Below are positions 1 through 13,900 of a stretch of DNA of 64,000 nt, in pieces. The DNA comes from Nautilus pompilius (Eukaryota; Mollusca; Cephalopoda; Nautilida; Nautilidae): positions 558,001-622,000 of the forward strand of contig JACATO010000059.1 of NCBI GenBank assembly GCA_018389105.1, given 5' to 3'. Under the pieces are notes generated by a model, which was not told the DNA's origin, did not search any database, and saw only the letters and a list, made by a program, of their open reading frames with translations. Each line of letters begins with the position of its first letter. The first letter of the stretch is position 1. A program made the translations under genes and the position numbers.

Positions 1-1862
1 GTTATAGAACTGAGAGTTTTACTTGTTGATAAGCTTTATGAAGCAAGTTAAGAGCCATTTTAATGTTTTCTTATATATATATATATATGCACCTCAACCT
101 AAGTACCATCATATTTTCCATAAACAAAGTTTTTGCAGAACTATATAATGAATTGCTGTCTAAAAGGGATACAACAGTGTATGAATATTTTGGAAAGGAA
201 CAGAGGATTAGATGATGGCATTTGTGTATTTAAGCACTTTTTATAATGAAATGGAAAAAGTAGAAACTGGACTGTTGAAAAACTATCACCATATTACTTA
301 TTGTACAGGAATCTTGATCGTGTTTAATGTTAATATCAAGTGTAATCACTCATACGGATGATTTGCTCTTGCGTACTCACTAGACGTCAGATTTGCATCC
401 CACGTATTCTCTGCCACTTATGGTGCAAACAAAGTCTGGCCAGTTTAGCAATACTTTGAAGTATGCACTATACCCAATTTGATCCTAAAGGTGTCCTGTT
501 ATTTTCAAGTCAGTGCACATAGCAGGCCAGCAAGGGATTCATTTGTATTGTGCTGGTGATACTGCACCATTGCAGGCATATGGTGTGGTCTGGCATTATC
601 TTCTATGGATGCTGCTGTAGTAGCCATTGGATGAATTTCAAAATGAGGAATGATGATGGACTTAAAAATGTTTTCATGTGCTTGTTGGTATTTTATTTTT
701 CTTACAGTACCAGAAAATCTATCTTGTAGTCATAAGATGCACATTCTCACCCTATGATGGATCCATCACCACAAGGATTATAAGATTGTTTCCTGCAACT
801 CTAAATTTTCATTCGTACCATCAGACGGTCAAACAGATGTCTTAAAACTTCTGGCCCATTTAAGTTTAATTTTCTTGTTGATTTGACTACCTTCAGGATG
901 ATGGTGCATGTCATCTAAAGTAATTTGTTCTTCACAGTTTTCTCTCATCATTTGCTTTGGTGAAGGGATTATGGTGATGTCACGAATAACTAAACATTGT
1001 TTTTTTCTCAGTCATTTTATAGGATGTCCACTATATGCTTTATCAACAACATTTTTATAAACTTAGTGTTTAGTAAGAAAAAAAACGACTGTTGAGAGAG
1101 TGGTATATTGTGAAGTTGCTTTTACCATGTCTCTGCAGGAAATTCAAGCATTATAAAAATCCATTTGTCTACCATTTTTGGGTTTTTGTAATAGCATCTC
1201 CATGCCAGTTTTATACTTGCAATACCCTAAATTTATACTTCTTCGCTCAAGTACAGATCATGCTGTCACTCTTTCCAAAACCAACCAACCCTATGTGCAT
1301 ATGCAATCAAGATGCAGCAAATACACGATGCCTGTGAGAGTATGAGCAGCATAATCAGAGTTTAGATTTGATTTCACTCGACTATAAAAATGCTTTGTTT
1401 TATGTTTTGCTTTTGGTTAATATGATGGTTTTTAACATGTCAACACTGTGCTATATATATATATATTTATGTCCTTAGGTAAATGACATTTTGTAGTACT
1501 GATCCACTTGTCACTAACTAGCATACAAGTGCACAATTTAGCCAGTGATGAACTGTACCATAGCATTTCTGAAATCTGCATAACTTGTCACTTCCAAAAT
1601 CTTTTAAGTTTTGTAAAAGAGAAAATGAAACTGAAGATTTTTTTTTTTTGTTTGCTTTTGGTGATGGTGTGAGCAGAATAAATGAAAAGAAGCATAAAAT
1701 AAGCCGTTCTGAAAAATATTTATTATTGCAAAGACACTAAGTGATAAAGTCCTGAATGTTTTTAATGTTATTTGCAAGAATGACAACTGATATTTGTACT
1801 ATAACATAAATAGACTTCTGGAGTTGTTCGGACTTCTTTAAATGCATTCCTGTCTTCTTCAG
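1..1862. other. Upstream intron (partial)
   Basis: This is the 3' part of an intron whose donor lies before the window. It ends in the acceptor ttcttcag before the first visible exon. No exon for the start of the CRAL-TRIO domain is seen here. It contains a Tc1-like remnant (about 380-1010) and short (TA)n runs near 77 and 1451; the rest is unremarkable AT-rich sequence. Confidence 0.7.
380..1010 (-). mobile_element. Tc1/mariner-like transposase remnant
   Basis: Read on the - strand, bases about 580-603 give DNARPHH, matching the 'DNARPH' block around the second catalytic Asp of Tc1-type DDE transposases. Further weak Tc1-like pieces lie on the higher-coordinate side, as expected for a - strand element. 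The frame is interrupted many times and no inverted terminal repeats could be fixed, so the borders are approximate. Confidence 0.55.
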
Positions 1863-1977
1863 GAGGTAAGGCCAAGAATGGCGCCCCTATTCTCACCTTT
1901 CCCGACAACCCTGGTTTGCCAGAGGTGACAGATGAACAATATCAGAAAGTGATCTCTTACCTTTGTAGTGTACCAGC
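1863..1977 (+). CDS. MCF2L: MCF2L exon A (CRAL-TRIO, N-terminal part visible)
   Basis: The acceptor is ttcttcag|ga and the donor gc|gtaagt. The exon starts with the last two bases of a Gly/Arg codon and ends with two bases of an Ala codon. It encodes [16 protein letters not shown] followed by a helix ending ISYLCSVPA. The 'PILTFPD' strand is the same as 'PVITFPDYP' in vertebrate DBS and places the exon in the middle of the Sec14-like fold. The residues before it must come from an exon outside the window. Confidence 0.93.
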
Positions 1978-4900
1978 GTAAGTTATTTCTTTTTCCTCTT
2001 GCAATCACACCATTGCATATCTATATTATTTTTTTATTTTTTTGGATGTTAGTTTTGTTTGTAATTATCATAAATAAATATAACAACTTATTTATATTTT
2101 GTTCTGTTGTTTTCTGTATAATTAATGCTGCTGCATATCTCAGTAGAATACAAATTAGGTTTGGATAAAATTCAGTTATATAACAATAGCCTTAAATAAA
2201 TTCTTAAAGAAAAAATTATCTCAGTTTGTGTAACAAATATATACAGGTTTGATGCCTATATTTCAAATTACAATGCATATTGGGGAAAGTGGTTTATATT
2301 TAGATACACAAATACATGCAATGCAAATCTGATAAATTAATATTTTGTAGAAAAGTTACTGTATTTGACAAATTTAGAACATTTGGAAGTTTAAATAAAT
2401 TACAGTATTATCTAATATATTCTTTTAAAGTAACTTATATACAGTATTTGTATTATGAAAAAAATCAGTTTTGAAGTTTTGCTTATAAAGTAAAAGAGAA
2501 AAAGTCAGAATACATGTACAGTACAAGCCCAAATATAGAAGAATGGCATAATATAGAAACTATTTTTCTGCAATTTTGAAAGAGCAAAACTGGTGCATTG
2601 TCAAAAATGAACAACTAGGGAGAAAAATCTTTTATTGAACGCTTCCTAGACATTAACATTTTTCTTGACTTAAGGTTCCCAAGTTTTAGAATATGAGTCC
2701 ATGAAGTCACTGGCATTAAGCTGGCCCATGATATAACTTTTCACATTTTCTAATGCATGTGAAAATTCAGAAAATAAAGGTATTATCACTGATATACCTC
2801 ATTATCCTTGTCATCTTTGTCAGGGTGATTTACAATGACATCTTTGACAATTTTCCAGTGATTAAATTGTTTACGGGTGATTAAGCCATCATCAAACATC
2901 AGGAATTATTCAAAGTTGACTTCATAATGAACTTGTTTAGTTGCTGAAGGAACAGTTTTTCAATAGTGTGATTTGAAATTTTTGATAACCATGGTCCATA
3001 GATTGCAGTTTGCTGGTGGTGTTGATGGATGGAGGAAAACAATTCCTAACACTGTAAAGTTCATTAATGATTACAAGCTGTACAATTGTCAAGAATTAAG
3101 ATGATATTTCACTGTTTACAAGCCATCTTTGAGAACTTACTGATCCATTTTTTTGAATAATTATATAGTCATCAATGCCCATTTATTAGCTTCTTAGTCA
3201 TATGGAAGAGCTTTCAAATTTTTGAAACAAGGCTGTTTCAAGTTTTTATGACAAAGAGTAGTAACTTTTTACCTGTCATGCAGACATGTACAGTAATTTG
3301 GTCCTCTGCTTTTTTGCCACCAGAACACTTAATTTTTAAAACACTCTGCAATTTGGTTGGAGTTTGATTTGAGGCAAGTAGGTTTTAAGAGTTTTATTTG
3401 ACTACTTATTATTATACATTTAACTGTTCACTGATTTCTTTTCTCCACAAATTCTCTTATGAGTTATTCCATATGAAATTTGAAATGCTCATTAAATCCA
3501 TTCATTGCTGAAAAGTCTACAATTAGTAGTAGTTCTGCGAGTTTGTTAGCCTTTTCTCTCAAAAAGGACCACTTATTGATATTCCAGCTTTACTTAATTG
3601 CCTGAATCAGCTTAATAATGTGTTCTCAAGATCCACGTGCACAGATGTCTTTCCTTTTCACCTTTTCACATCTTGAATCTAATGGCGACTTTTCCAAATC
3701 ATATTGGTTGTAGTCTTCAGATATTTAGCTTCTATACAGATGCCTGACTTGTGTTTTGAAATTTTGAAAATAACGTAGAGCTTTTTTTCATAGAGATTAA
3801 TGAACAAGATCTCTTAGAACTAGCCATGATGATAGAAGAAATTCCCAGCACGGGTATCTAAACCACGGGCATGATTTAACAGAGACAATGCTTATATTGT
3901 AGTGAACATACCAGCATAGTCAGTAAGCTGATTGCACACTGTAAGGCCCACTGGCCACTCACTATCAGACATCCTTTACTTACAGACACAGGATCAATAG
4001 CAGAATTGAACTGTAAACTTCCTCTTTATATATAAACTGATTCTTTTCCTTTTTCCCAATGTATTTTTTTGCTCCATACCCGTCTGAGTTATTTTAGTTA
4101 TGTTAGGTACAATAAAATACACTTTGTTGACAATCAGTAATAATTACAAAAAATTTTGAAAATAAGTGATTCCAAAGGTAACTAATATATACTTATGTTT
4201 GCTTGTTTATGCAATTCTTCAAAAGGCTGCAGAATTTAATCAGATTTTCTCAGAAATAATATAAAATATTAGTGATGCCAACAATTGAAGTGCAGTGTAC
4301 AGTGATGTTTATTGTTCCTTAAAACTGTTGTGTATGCAATATGATTGGTTTTTATTTGTTATAATTTAGAACAACTTTCCCACAATGAAATGCTACAAAA
4401 AACTGATGATTAGGTTCTGGTCTTTACCATTTTACTTTCGAACATTTAGTTATCAAATAAATTTGACATGAATTAAAACACTAAAAATAAATATAAAACT
4501 TTGCTGAAAAGCAATTGTACTACAAAACTTAGTGGCTTTTGAAGATTGGCAGTCATTTTACTGCCATTTAGTTGAATTTTCATGGTGCTTTAATGTGGGA
4601 ATAGTTATTACATTCGGATGGCATGGTTTCTGAAGCTTCGCATTGTGTTCAAATATAAATACTTTGATGCTTATTATTAAAATTTTGGTTTATTTGAGAG
4701 ATTGTTTTTTGACAAATTATTGTTACACTTTTACCCATAGTACATTTTTTTTTCTTCCAAAATACATTGCAGATATCTTACTGCTTGGTTCTTGAACATT
4801 TCTAGAGTATGTTATTGAGAGTATTTTGATGACTGGAATTACTGTAGGACCATATAACTTTAAAACTTGAAATTTTATCACTAATTTGGTCACTCACTGT

Positions 4901-7900
4901 CTCTTACTTTTTATCATGAACTTTTACTTTGAATTAACATTTTTGTTTTATACATTTTTGTTTTTCTTTTCACCAGTTATTTAAGGTAAGTACTTCATTT
5001 TTTACCTTAATGCATGCCTTTTGTTGACAAAAGTCTAATAAGAATAATATTGTGAAGGGATATGATGCCTGCATACATGACTGCTATTAATAGTTGTTTC
5101 AATACAAGAATTACTTATCACAAATTATCAACTGCATATAAGAAATGATTAATCATGTGTTCTTATATCAATATTTCAGAGATTGCAATTTTTTATTTTT
5201 AGCTCTTGATAGCTAGAGTAGAAAAGTAATGACATGAGAGTCATTATGAATGTGACGAACACCATGATGCAAATATAGTCTGTATATTTTAAGCAGGAGA
5301 GCTACAAAATTCCCCAAACGTATCAAAAGTTTTAAATTTAATGATAATTTCTCCTTGGAATTAATGATAGAGGTAAATTATTTTTTAAAAAAATGTTTTT
5401 ATTTATGGAGTGAATCAAGTCTATATTAACAGTATTCCTTTAATTAGATATTCAGATTTTGATTTATTCTTTTCTTGACTTGATGGAAGCAGGTGTTTCT
5501 ATTAGCATGGCCGACAACTCTTTTTTTTTTTTGCATACAGCATGTGATTTTCATATTACATAATACATATTATCAAATTACATCTTATGATGCTAACATA
5601 TTCTGTTATCTTTTACTGCTTCTTATCTCACTTCACCACTTTACATTAACAGGCCATTTGAAAAGTGCAATTTTGTTTAATTTTAGCTATTTGATATTGG
5701 GTTAGAGCTGTTTGAGAAAAATACATAGTATAACAAATTACACTGAGCTTTGTTGCCTGGGAGAAAATATTAAGGATACACACACCTTTGATATTTTTTC
5801 ATTGATCAGTACAAATTTATGCATGTGCACAAAACAAAAAAGCTGGCACTGGTTGATTTTGCAATGACTTTGCCAGTGATGTATCTGACTGCTGCTTTGC
5901 TGCTTTACTCTTATTTTAACACAGTATTTGGGCATAAAAGAACCATTTTTGTCTATATGTTGTTTATTAAATTCTGAATTTTTTTTAAAAGAGAATCTCT
6001 TTGCAGAAATAATAAAAGCTGCTTTTGAAATGGTATTAACCACAGCACTCCAATATCTAATAAATGTTTTCCAAGTTTTTTTCTGAGCACTATTAATTAA
6101 TTTCACTTTATTTTGAATAACAGTAAATTTACATGTTTACTTATAATATCTTTTGATTTATGTAGAAATTTGTGAACCTTCGAGAAAATCTTTATAGAAA
6201 AACATGAAAGTTAGTGAAAACATTTTTTAAAATTAAAAAAAAAAAATAATGATTGTACAAGTGTTCTTTTATTTAATTCTACTTAAAAATGAATAAACAT
6301 AATTTACAGGCTAGATAGCTGTTTTTTTCTCTTTACAGACTTGTTGAATTAGAGAAGGGATTTGTGATAGTTGTTGACAGAAGAAATGATGGATGGGGTG
6401 CTGTTAAGACAATACTCCTCAAACTTGCAGTAAGTCAGCATATCCCTACCTATTCTATCATCATTATATTCACAAGACAACTAATGCAGTAGAGTTGGTG
6501 TTTGATGGATAGAAGTTACCACTTTTTGATTGGCAGATGTTTTCCTTAAAACAGTTTCTAGCAGTAAATGTGAATTTCCCCTGACTATACCTCTGCAATG
6601 TTCAAAATGGCGGTTAGATTTTTGTTGTCTTAATGAACAGCCTTCCATAAAAATTGGTTGGCTGTGAATGCTTAGGTAACATTAAATTTTAAATCTTCAA
6701 CTAAGGAGCTAATTAAACAACATTCTTTTTAATTCTGAAATTAAATTATTTTCAGGTTTCTTCTTTTACACATGGTATTTATATTAATATTTTATTATAT
6801 ACATTTTTATATTTGAATAATTTAAAATTTAGTTCATGTTGAGAAATTATTTTATTAGATCTATGTACATATATTTAAAGAAGTATTTGTTAAATGAAGG
6901 GCACTGTTGTTCAACATCCTAGTGAAACTGCTTTTTAAAAAAAAAATTATGCACTGCCAGAACTTTAAAAATGCCATTACAAATAAAGCAAATTTTTTTT
7001 CAGATGTATTTCCCTACTCATATTCAAGTAGTGTTTTTGCTACAGCCTATGGGTTTTTTCCAAAGAGCTTTTGCTGATTTTAGATCCAAGTTTGTCAAGG
7101 AAGAACTTGAATTTAAAGTGAGTCTTTTTCTTTATATTTATTATAATTTGAAACTTGGATTTTGTTATTTCTTCTATTTCCAAGTTTTTGATAAAATTGT
7201 GAAATCTAATCTTTGAAAGTTGAGGAAGAAAAAATATTTTGGTTTAGCTACATAATACTGAAGTCTTTGCATTCAGTTTTACCATTTAATCAAAATATAT
7301 CTTCAGATGTTTTTAACTGGTCCTTTATATGACATATGTTTCCTGTAGTTGAAACCTAACATTATCTCTTGAATTGTATTCACTTATCAAGGTCAGTGAG
7401 TGCATATTGTATAAAATGCAGTTATGTCTAAAATACTCATTATTTCTGCAAGAAAGACCTGGTAAGCTAAAGGGAGTCTTGCTGTAGCCATGCTCAGGTT
7501 AACACATATGAAATTATAAATGCCTCGTGCTAAATTCAAACAGCAATTAAGTTTATGCCTTTTTATAAAGAAGAGAATTATTAAAATTTTGCATTGTGGG
7601 AAGGTTTTTAAAGTTATCAGGAGGTAAAAAAAAATAGATTTAGATACTAACAGTAACTTTAACTTTGGGCATATATGGAGTGTATCAGTGAAATGATTAA
7701 GAAATGCCTTGAGTCTTCTGCTTAATTTGAAACTAGAATGTTGTTTTCTTGTTTACTTTTTAAATTTGGTCATTTTATTGTTGAAGAATGTTTGAATTGA
7801 TTCAGGTTGTTATGTGCAATAGTCCCAGTGAACTTCACCAGCACATTGATCGCGCTCAGTTGACCAAAGATGTGGGAGGGGACATCAACTATGATTACAA

Positions 7901-10900
7901 TGAGTGGATTGAACAGAGAGCTGTAAGTAGTGATACAGTTGAATGATCAACAAGATTTCAACTTTGGACCATGATTTTTGTAGAATTTGATTAATACTTA
8001 ATTGAAAGAATCCAGAGAAAAAACAAAATTTAATTGATTTGTTCTGAGTTAATTACACATTAAAGAGCTTGTATTTTACCTCAGAATTATTTGTGTAAAG
8101 ACTGTTAATTTAATTTGTTTTATTAAAAACGTATGGGGTATTTTGTTTGAAGTTAAATTGAATTATTTTTCTATTTTTTAAACTTTCAACAACATTTAGG
8201 CCATTGAAAAATTTTCTGCTAACACCATTTCAATTTCACAAGCCTTAAAAAGACTGGCTGCACGGTTTGAGGAGACTGAGGTGCCAAATGATGTTGCTGG
8301 AACGGAAACCCTTATTAAGGATCACATCATGGGAAGGAAAGAACTATTGGAGGATCTTACGAGTGCCACAAAACATGGAGAAACATTACTTAGTTGTATT
8401 AAAGGAGTTGACCAAGAGACTTCTGCGGTGAAAATCATTCATGTTGTTGCTCTTGAAAGGTACATTACTTGTAGCTTTTCTAGTTTGGCTATTTATTTTT
8501 TATGTAAATATCATCCATAATTTTTCTGCAGAAGTCTTGATAAAAATACTATGAAGGAATGGAGATTGCATGCATAATGAAAGCTTTTATTAGACTTGTT
8601 TGTCAAAATATCTGCTTCAAAATGATTTAAAAGCATTTATTAAAGTCAGTAAAATTTCTTTGACCCTTTGCAATTCTACTTCCGATACTGCCACATATCT
8701 TGTTTGGATATACTTATGGTTTAAAATGTATAGTTTGTGAAATAATTTTGGTCACAAACAAAGAATTAAAAGTATTTAATATGGGAAAACAAATGTTCTT
8801 GTGTTCAAGCAACTGTGGGATGAGATTGGGTAGTGGGTTAAGCAGCATTGGAATATCAGAAGTTTGCAGCAGCTTCAATAAGTCCTTGTTTGCAAGTGAA
8901 CAAAAAATTTCAAAACCTTGTGGGAACATTGTGAAGATGCCGCACAGCATATGTCTTGGTCATCTGTGGCACTGCCTGCTTTTGATTTTAGAATATCATA
9001 TATGTTGTTCAGTGTAATTTTTTCAACATTCATGGATTTTCATTCCTTGTTTTATTGTTTGCTGAAAATGTTAATTTTTTTAATGGCACTTAAACAAAAC
9101 TGTTAATGAAAATCATAATAACAAGTTGTTTTTAATGACTCATCTTATATATGCAGTAATGAAAATCAATAAGGAAACAGTCATTATTCAGTTAATAAGT
9201 GCATTAATTTAATTTAATTTAATGGCTAATATGATGAAAAAATATTTTCAATTATAATGAACAAGGTAAACATAAAATACTTGAGATTTAATGCTTCTTA
9301 ATACAGTGTGTTCTTTTGCAGTACATATGTCTTTGATTCTGCATTCCATACTTTTATAAATCTTGATGAATTCTTTTGGAATTGCTTGTCAGATTTCCTA
9401 TAAAGCTTCACAAAGGTCTTTCTTAATTGTGATATTCTTTTCATACATTCACAATCCATATTATTATTTTATTTATTCTATTAAATTTATGTCTGAGAGA
9501 ACTATTCCAAAACCACTGCTACCACCACTTGTTTTTTGTTTCCTTTGCAAATATGATGCAACCACTTGTGTGTTTAGAGTCATTATCTTGTTTTAGAACA
9601 AACTTTTTGCCAAACAATTGGTTTCACTGGCCAAGGCATGTTACTATCTGCTTGTTGTTTGTGATGTAAGAATTTCTTAGATTCTTACCAAGTTCCTTAT
9701 TCCTATGTTACTTATATAATACATCTCAAACCATGACAGATCCACCGCTTGGTGTTAAACATTTTCGGTCTCCAAAATCTCAAACATTGACATTCAAAAC
9801 ATTACCTTAGGCCATTGATTCAAGGTCTACGACTTGAATTTAACTGCTCATTTATTTATACCTTTAGTTTTTATTTTATTTTTGCAGAAGAGGTTTGTAG
9901 GCAGAAATTCCACTGTTAAGACTACATTTACTAAGGTGTAATATAACAAGTTTTGGGCTGGCTTCTGTACCTGTGCCTATAAGATTGCATGCCCATTCTT
10001 TGCTAGATTTTCTCATATCCTTTAAAGATAATGACATTGTTTATCATTTTAAATAAGCATTTTTCCTCCTCTACATTTCTGTTTTCAATGCTGCTACCTT
10101 ATTCTTTATTTTCTTGGATATATCACTCACAGAAATTCTAAATTTAGAAGCTATGCTTCACAGAAAAGACTTCTTCGTGCAAACACAATGTCATGTTATA
10201 GATCTTCTAGAACTTCTCCATTTGGAGCCATGTTTTCAAAGGTGGAGATACCAAATTATAAACTTAAAATTCACAATGCACTTTGTTTGGTTCAGTGTGA
10301 CACCACCTTCAACAGAAGGGTTCTATTGGTCATAAGTGTTTACTAACAATCTTGTTGAGATACTACATGTTTTACATATTGTATATTTATGTAGACCTAT
10401 AAAGTTATCTGAAATCTATGTATGATAAAGGGACAGCTTTTTCAGAATAAAGAAAATGTCTACACCAGTACATTTTCTGTAATAATTTTATATATTTACA
10501 TGTATTTGAGGCTAATCTACATTACAGTACTATAATATAGACCATATGTCAGAACATTGCTATCAAATGAATCAAAATGCATATATTTCCATGCCAATTT
10601 TCATTACTGTGTGTGTGTGTGTGCGTGTACGTGCACAATTTTTTTTCCCCACAGACTACTAATTCAGCTAGAAGAGAGAAAACTCCAATTTGATGTTTTC
10701 TGGGTCAGGCACGAACAACGACTTCAGCAGTGCTTACAGCTACGTCAGTTTGAAGAAGAATTTAAACTTGTAAGTAGATCCTTCATTACCAATGACTGAC
10801 TGAACCTTCACTATTGGATGTGGTATTACTGTAATTCTGCGCAGTTGATTCTCAGGTCTCTTCTTTTTATCTATTTATTGATAAAAGTAACAGTACTTTA

Positions 10901-13900
10901 ATTCATGATAAGTATCTCAGCCAATATCAGTAATGTGTAACTTTCTATTAAAGAACTGGTAATGTAAAGAGAAGAAAGTTAGTAAAATTATCAAAATATC
11001 AGTAAACTCAGATCTACTTCTTGATTTTATGTTGTTGAAAATAATGTCACTGCTACTAATATAATAAAGCAAGCTGTTAATATTACGTCTGATATCAGTT
11101 TGCCTGTCAGAAGACAAAGATCATCATCATCATCATCATCAACAGACCTCCAATGCAGGAGGGATGCCTCCTTTCCAGTGAGAAACTAGAAAGGGATGCA
11201 GTCAAGTTCTTTTATAGGGACCATTTCTGGAGTAGAAGAGTAGGTGTCAACCCCAGCAGAGAAGCCCTTCTAGAACCCTTCATTGTTAGATATGTGAAGA
11301 AACCCCACATGGCCAGCTGGGGAAGAAGAGAAACCATGCCAAAAGGTACACCAAATTGAGCTGACCCCAACTGGGAGTCAAACTCAACAACTCAACCATG
11401 GCAGTCCAGTAGCCTACCAGTGCACCATTCAAAGTTTGATAAACTTCAGTATTTGAAAAAGAGAAATTTGTTGATTGAAATGAAGTGACTAGAATTATGT
11501 AAAAAAAAAAAATCTTAATTTAAGTTTGAAAATCGATGTATCTAAATTAAGCATTTGCTCATAAAGGGGATTACCAGAAGCAAATAGGGTAAAGAAGCCA
11601 ATTTCTCTGTAATTTTATAGGTACAGAAAAACTATTGCTGTGATCACTGCTTAGTGGATCTGCTTCCTTTATGCAGTTGGCTGTATGTCATGTATTTTTT
11701 GATTGGCAATTATTTCAGTGTTGCAGGATGATAGACTCCAATTCTTCCTGAAAGTTCATATCTGATGATTCAGAAAGCCATAGGGGAGTTCTAATGTTTA
11801 TTTCACTAATAATATGGGTGGAGGTGGCATCATTCAAGAAACTGGGGCTTGTTTTGAAAGTTATTGATGGTCAACACTGGAAGAAAAACTTCTTTGAAAA
11901 TATTGATTTGTTTGATTCGCATTTGGGTTGCAAGTAACTTTACATTGACCAATGTCTGACCATCAGCTGCTGTTGCACAGTATGTGAATCACAACCAGAG
12001 CCAATTTGGAAAGTATTGTAATTTTTTATCCTACATTTCGGTCAGCTTAATACTTTGCTATTGAATGCATCAGATATTTAGTGTCTCTACAAATTATTAG
12101 TACACTTACTCATATTATGATCATTACTGTTTCTTAATTTTAGTAAGAAAAAAACATTTTTAAAGTAATTTTCAAAAGATTCATTCATCAGACAAGACAG
12201 GATGAATTAGTTTTTTATGTAGTAATTTATTAATCAAAGATGTGCTGATTATTAGGATAAATAAGACGTTTAGAAATTTCCTAAAATCACTCCCAGAACA
12301 TCCATGCTTGAGCTTCGTGATCAGCCACTAATTTAAAAGCTACAATACAACACGAATATAGAATTCTTCAGTTCAGTGATCAGAGGAGCTGGTTCTGTAT
12401 TGTCTACAAATCAATAATTTAGCAGCTTATCTGCAGTGCCTTGAATCAGTTTTTCAACAGTGCATGTCTGAAACTATCCTGACTCTCCTCTGTTGCTGAC
12501 ACCATTAGCTAGCTCTCACACACCTGATAATGATCAATAACTATCTTTGTTTACCTTTTTCTGTAGGAGTTAAGAACGGCTCTTGATTATTCTTCACTTG
12601 TTTGCAGTTTTATGTCTCATTCATGATTGTCTACAAACCTCTCAAGTAATTTTAAAAAGTAGGTTAGAGATGCCGAAGTAAAACTAATTAAAGCTAAACA
12701 TTAGTTTACTAAAATAATTTGTGAATAAAATCTTTCTCTCACAGGAGTCTTGGTGATCTAAAGAAATGAGCTGAAATGAAAATCAGGCTTTCATGTATTC
12801 AGGCATATTTCTAAAGTTTACACCTAATTGAGAAATTTAGAAAATTAAGTGAAATTTATAAGTTGTCAATGTAAGAATTGATAAATATTTATTATTTGAA
12901 GTTCATGAACTAGACAGGTGGGTTTTTGTGAATATAATTGATGATAGTTCATGAAGAACAGAGAACTGAGTTTAATAAAAGCTTATGACTTTGTTTATGT
13001 TGCATAATAATAGCTTGAATCTAAAATGAGAATAAGACTTAATTTTATTTCAGAAATTACTGACAGGATTTCTAGAATCCTTAATAAGCCAAGAATAGCA
13101 GATATTTTTCTTTCCTTCACAGACAGAATTTGAGATCTCTTCTCTGTCACGCACACCCTGTAGATAATAAATGTATCAATTGTGTATTTATTCCATTCCC
13201 ATGTAGTTTTAAACAAGTTTACATCGGTGAGACACTGTGCCTTTTGTACATCAGGGTTTCTGAGCACAAAATGTCAGATATATGTTTCTGTCACACACAC
13301 ACATCGACTGTACACCAATTCCTAAAATAATTGGATAGCCAATTCATAACATACAAAACTAACAAAAGGCTTACAAAAGTAAAATAGTTTTTTTGTTCGC
13401 TTTTTGCAGTAACATAATTAATATGAACAAAGATCTTAGAATTGTTAACATTGGTTTTCTTCTTTAAGGAACACACACAAACACATTTCTTTTACAGCAG
13501 AAGTTCCAGACTGTTTGTAAGCAAACATCACATGCTGCTGTTTAATTTTTAAAAAAATCAATCTTTACTGTGTTTCACCATTCATTCAGGTTAGTCTATA
13601 ACAGATACGTAATTTTTCCTATTTATTGAATATAACTTCAGCAAAAAGTTTGTTTTTTTTTCAAAAGCTTTGTGTTGTAAATGCAAACTATGAACACTTT
13701 CTTCTTCCTGGGTCACATCATCATTTTTTATAATAAATGCTTTACACACTGTCTCATTTTCAGCTTAGTACTTCAAATTAACCAGCTAAGGAAATCTTCT
13801 GTAGAGAATTTAAAATGGATCACTCTGAACAAGTTCTCATTGCTTATTACTGCAGCTTTCATTTTTTTTTCTGCTGAACGTCATGGAATTTCTCTAGTTA

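Noticed and set aside
1092-1337. 81-codon + strand open frame upstream of exon A as an upstream exon
   Set aside because: It lacks resemblance to the missing CRAL-TRIO start, and no donor in the needed phase was seen.
5738-6106. 122-codon open frame on the - strand
   Set aside because: The longest frame after exon J, but its composition is Lys/Ser/Phe-rich as expected from AT-rich DNA, with no motif and no splice context.
7004-7006. ATG at the start of exon C as a possible start codon
   Set aside because: It follows a consensus acceptor and continues the CRAL-TRIO frame from the upstream exons; it is an internal Met.
8700-9110. Overlapping open frames on both strands in intron 5
   Set aside because: No family similarity, no conserved motif; probably chance or an unrecognisable old repeat.
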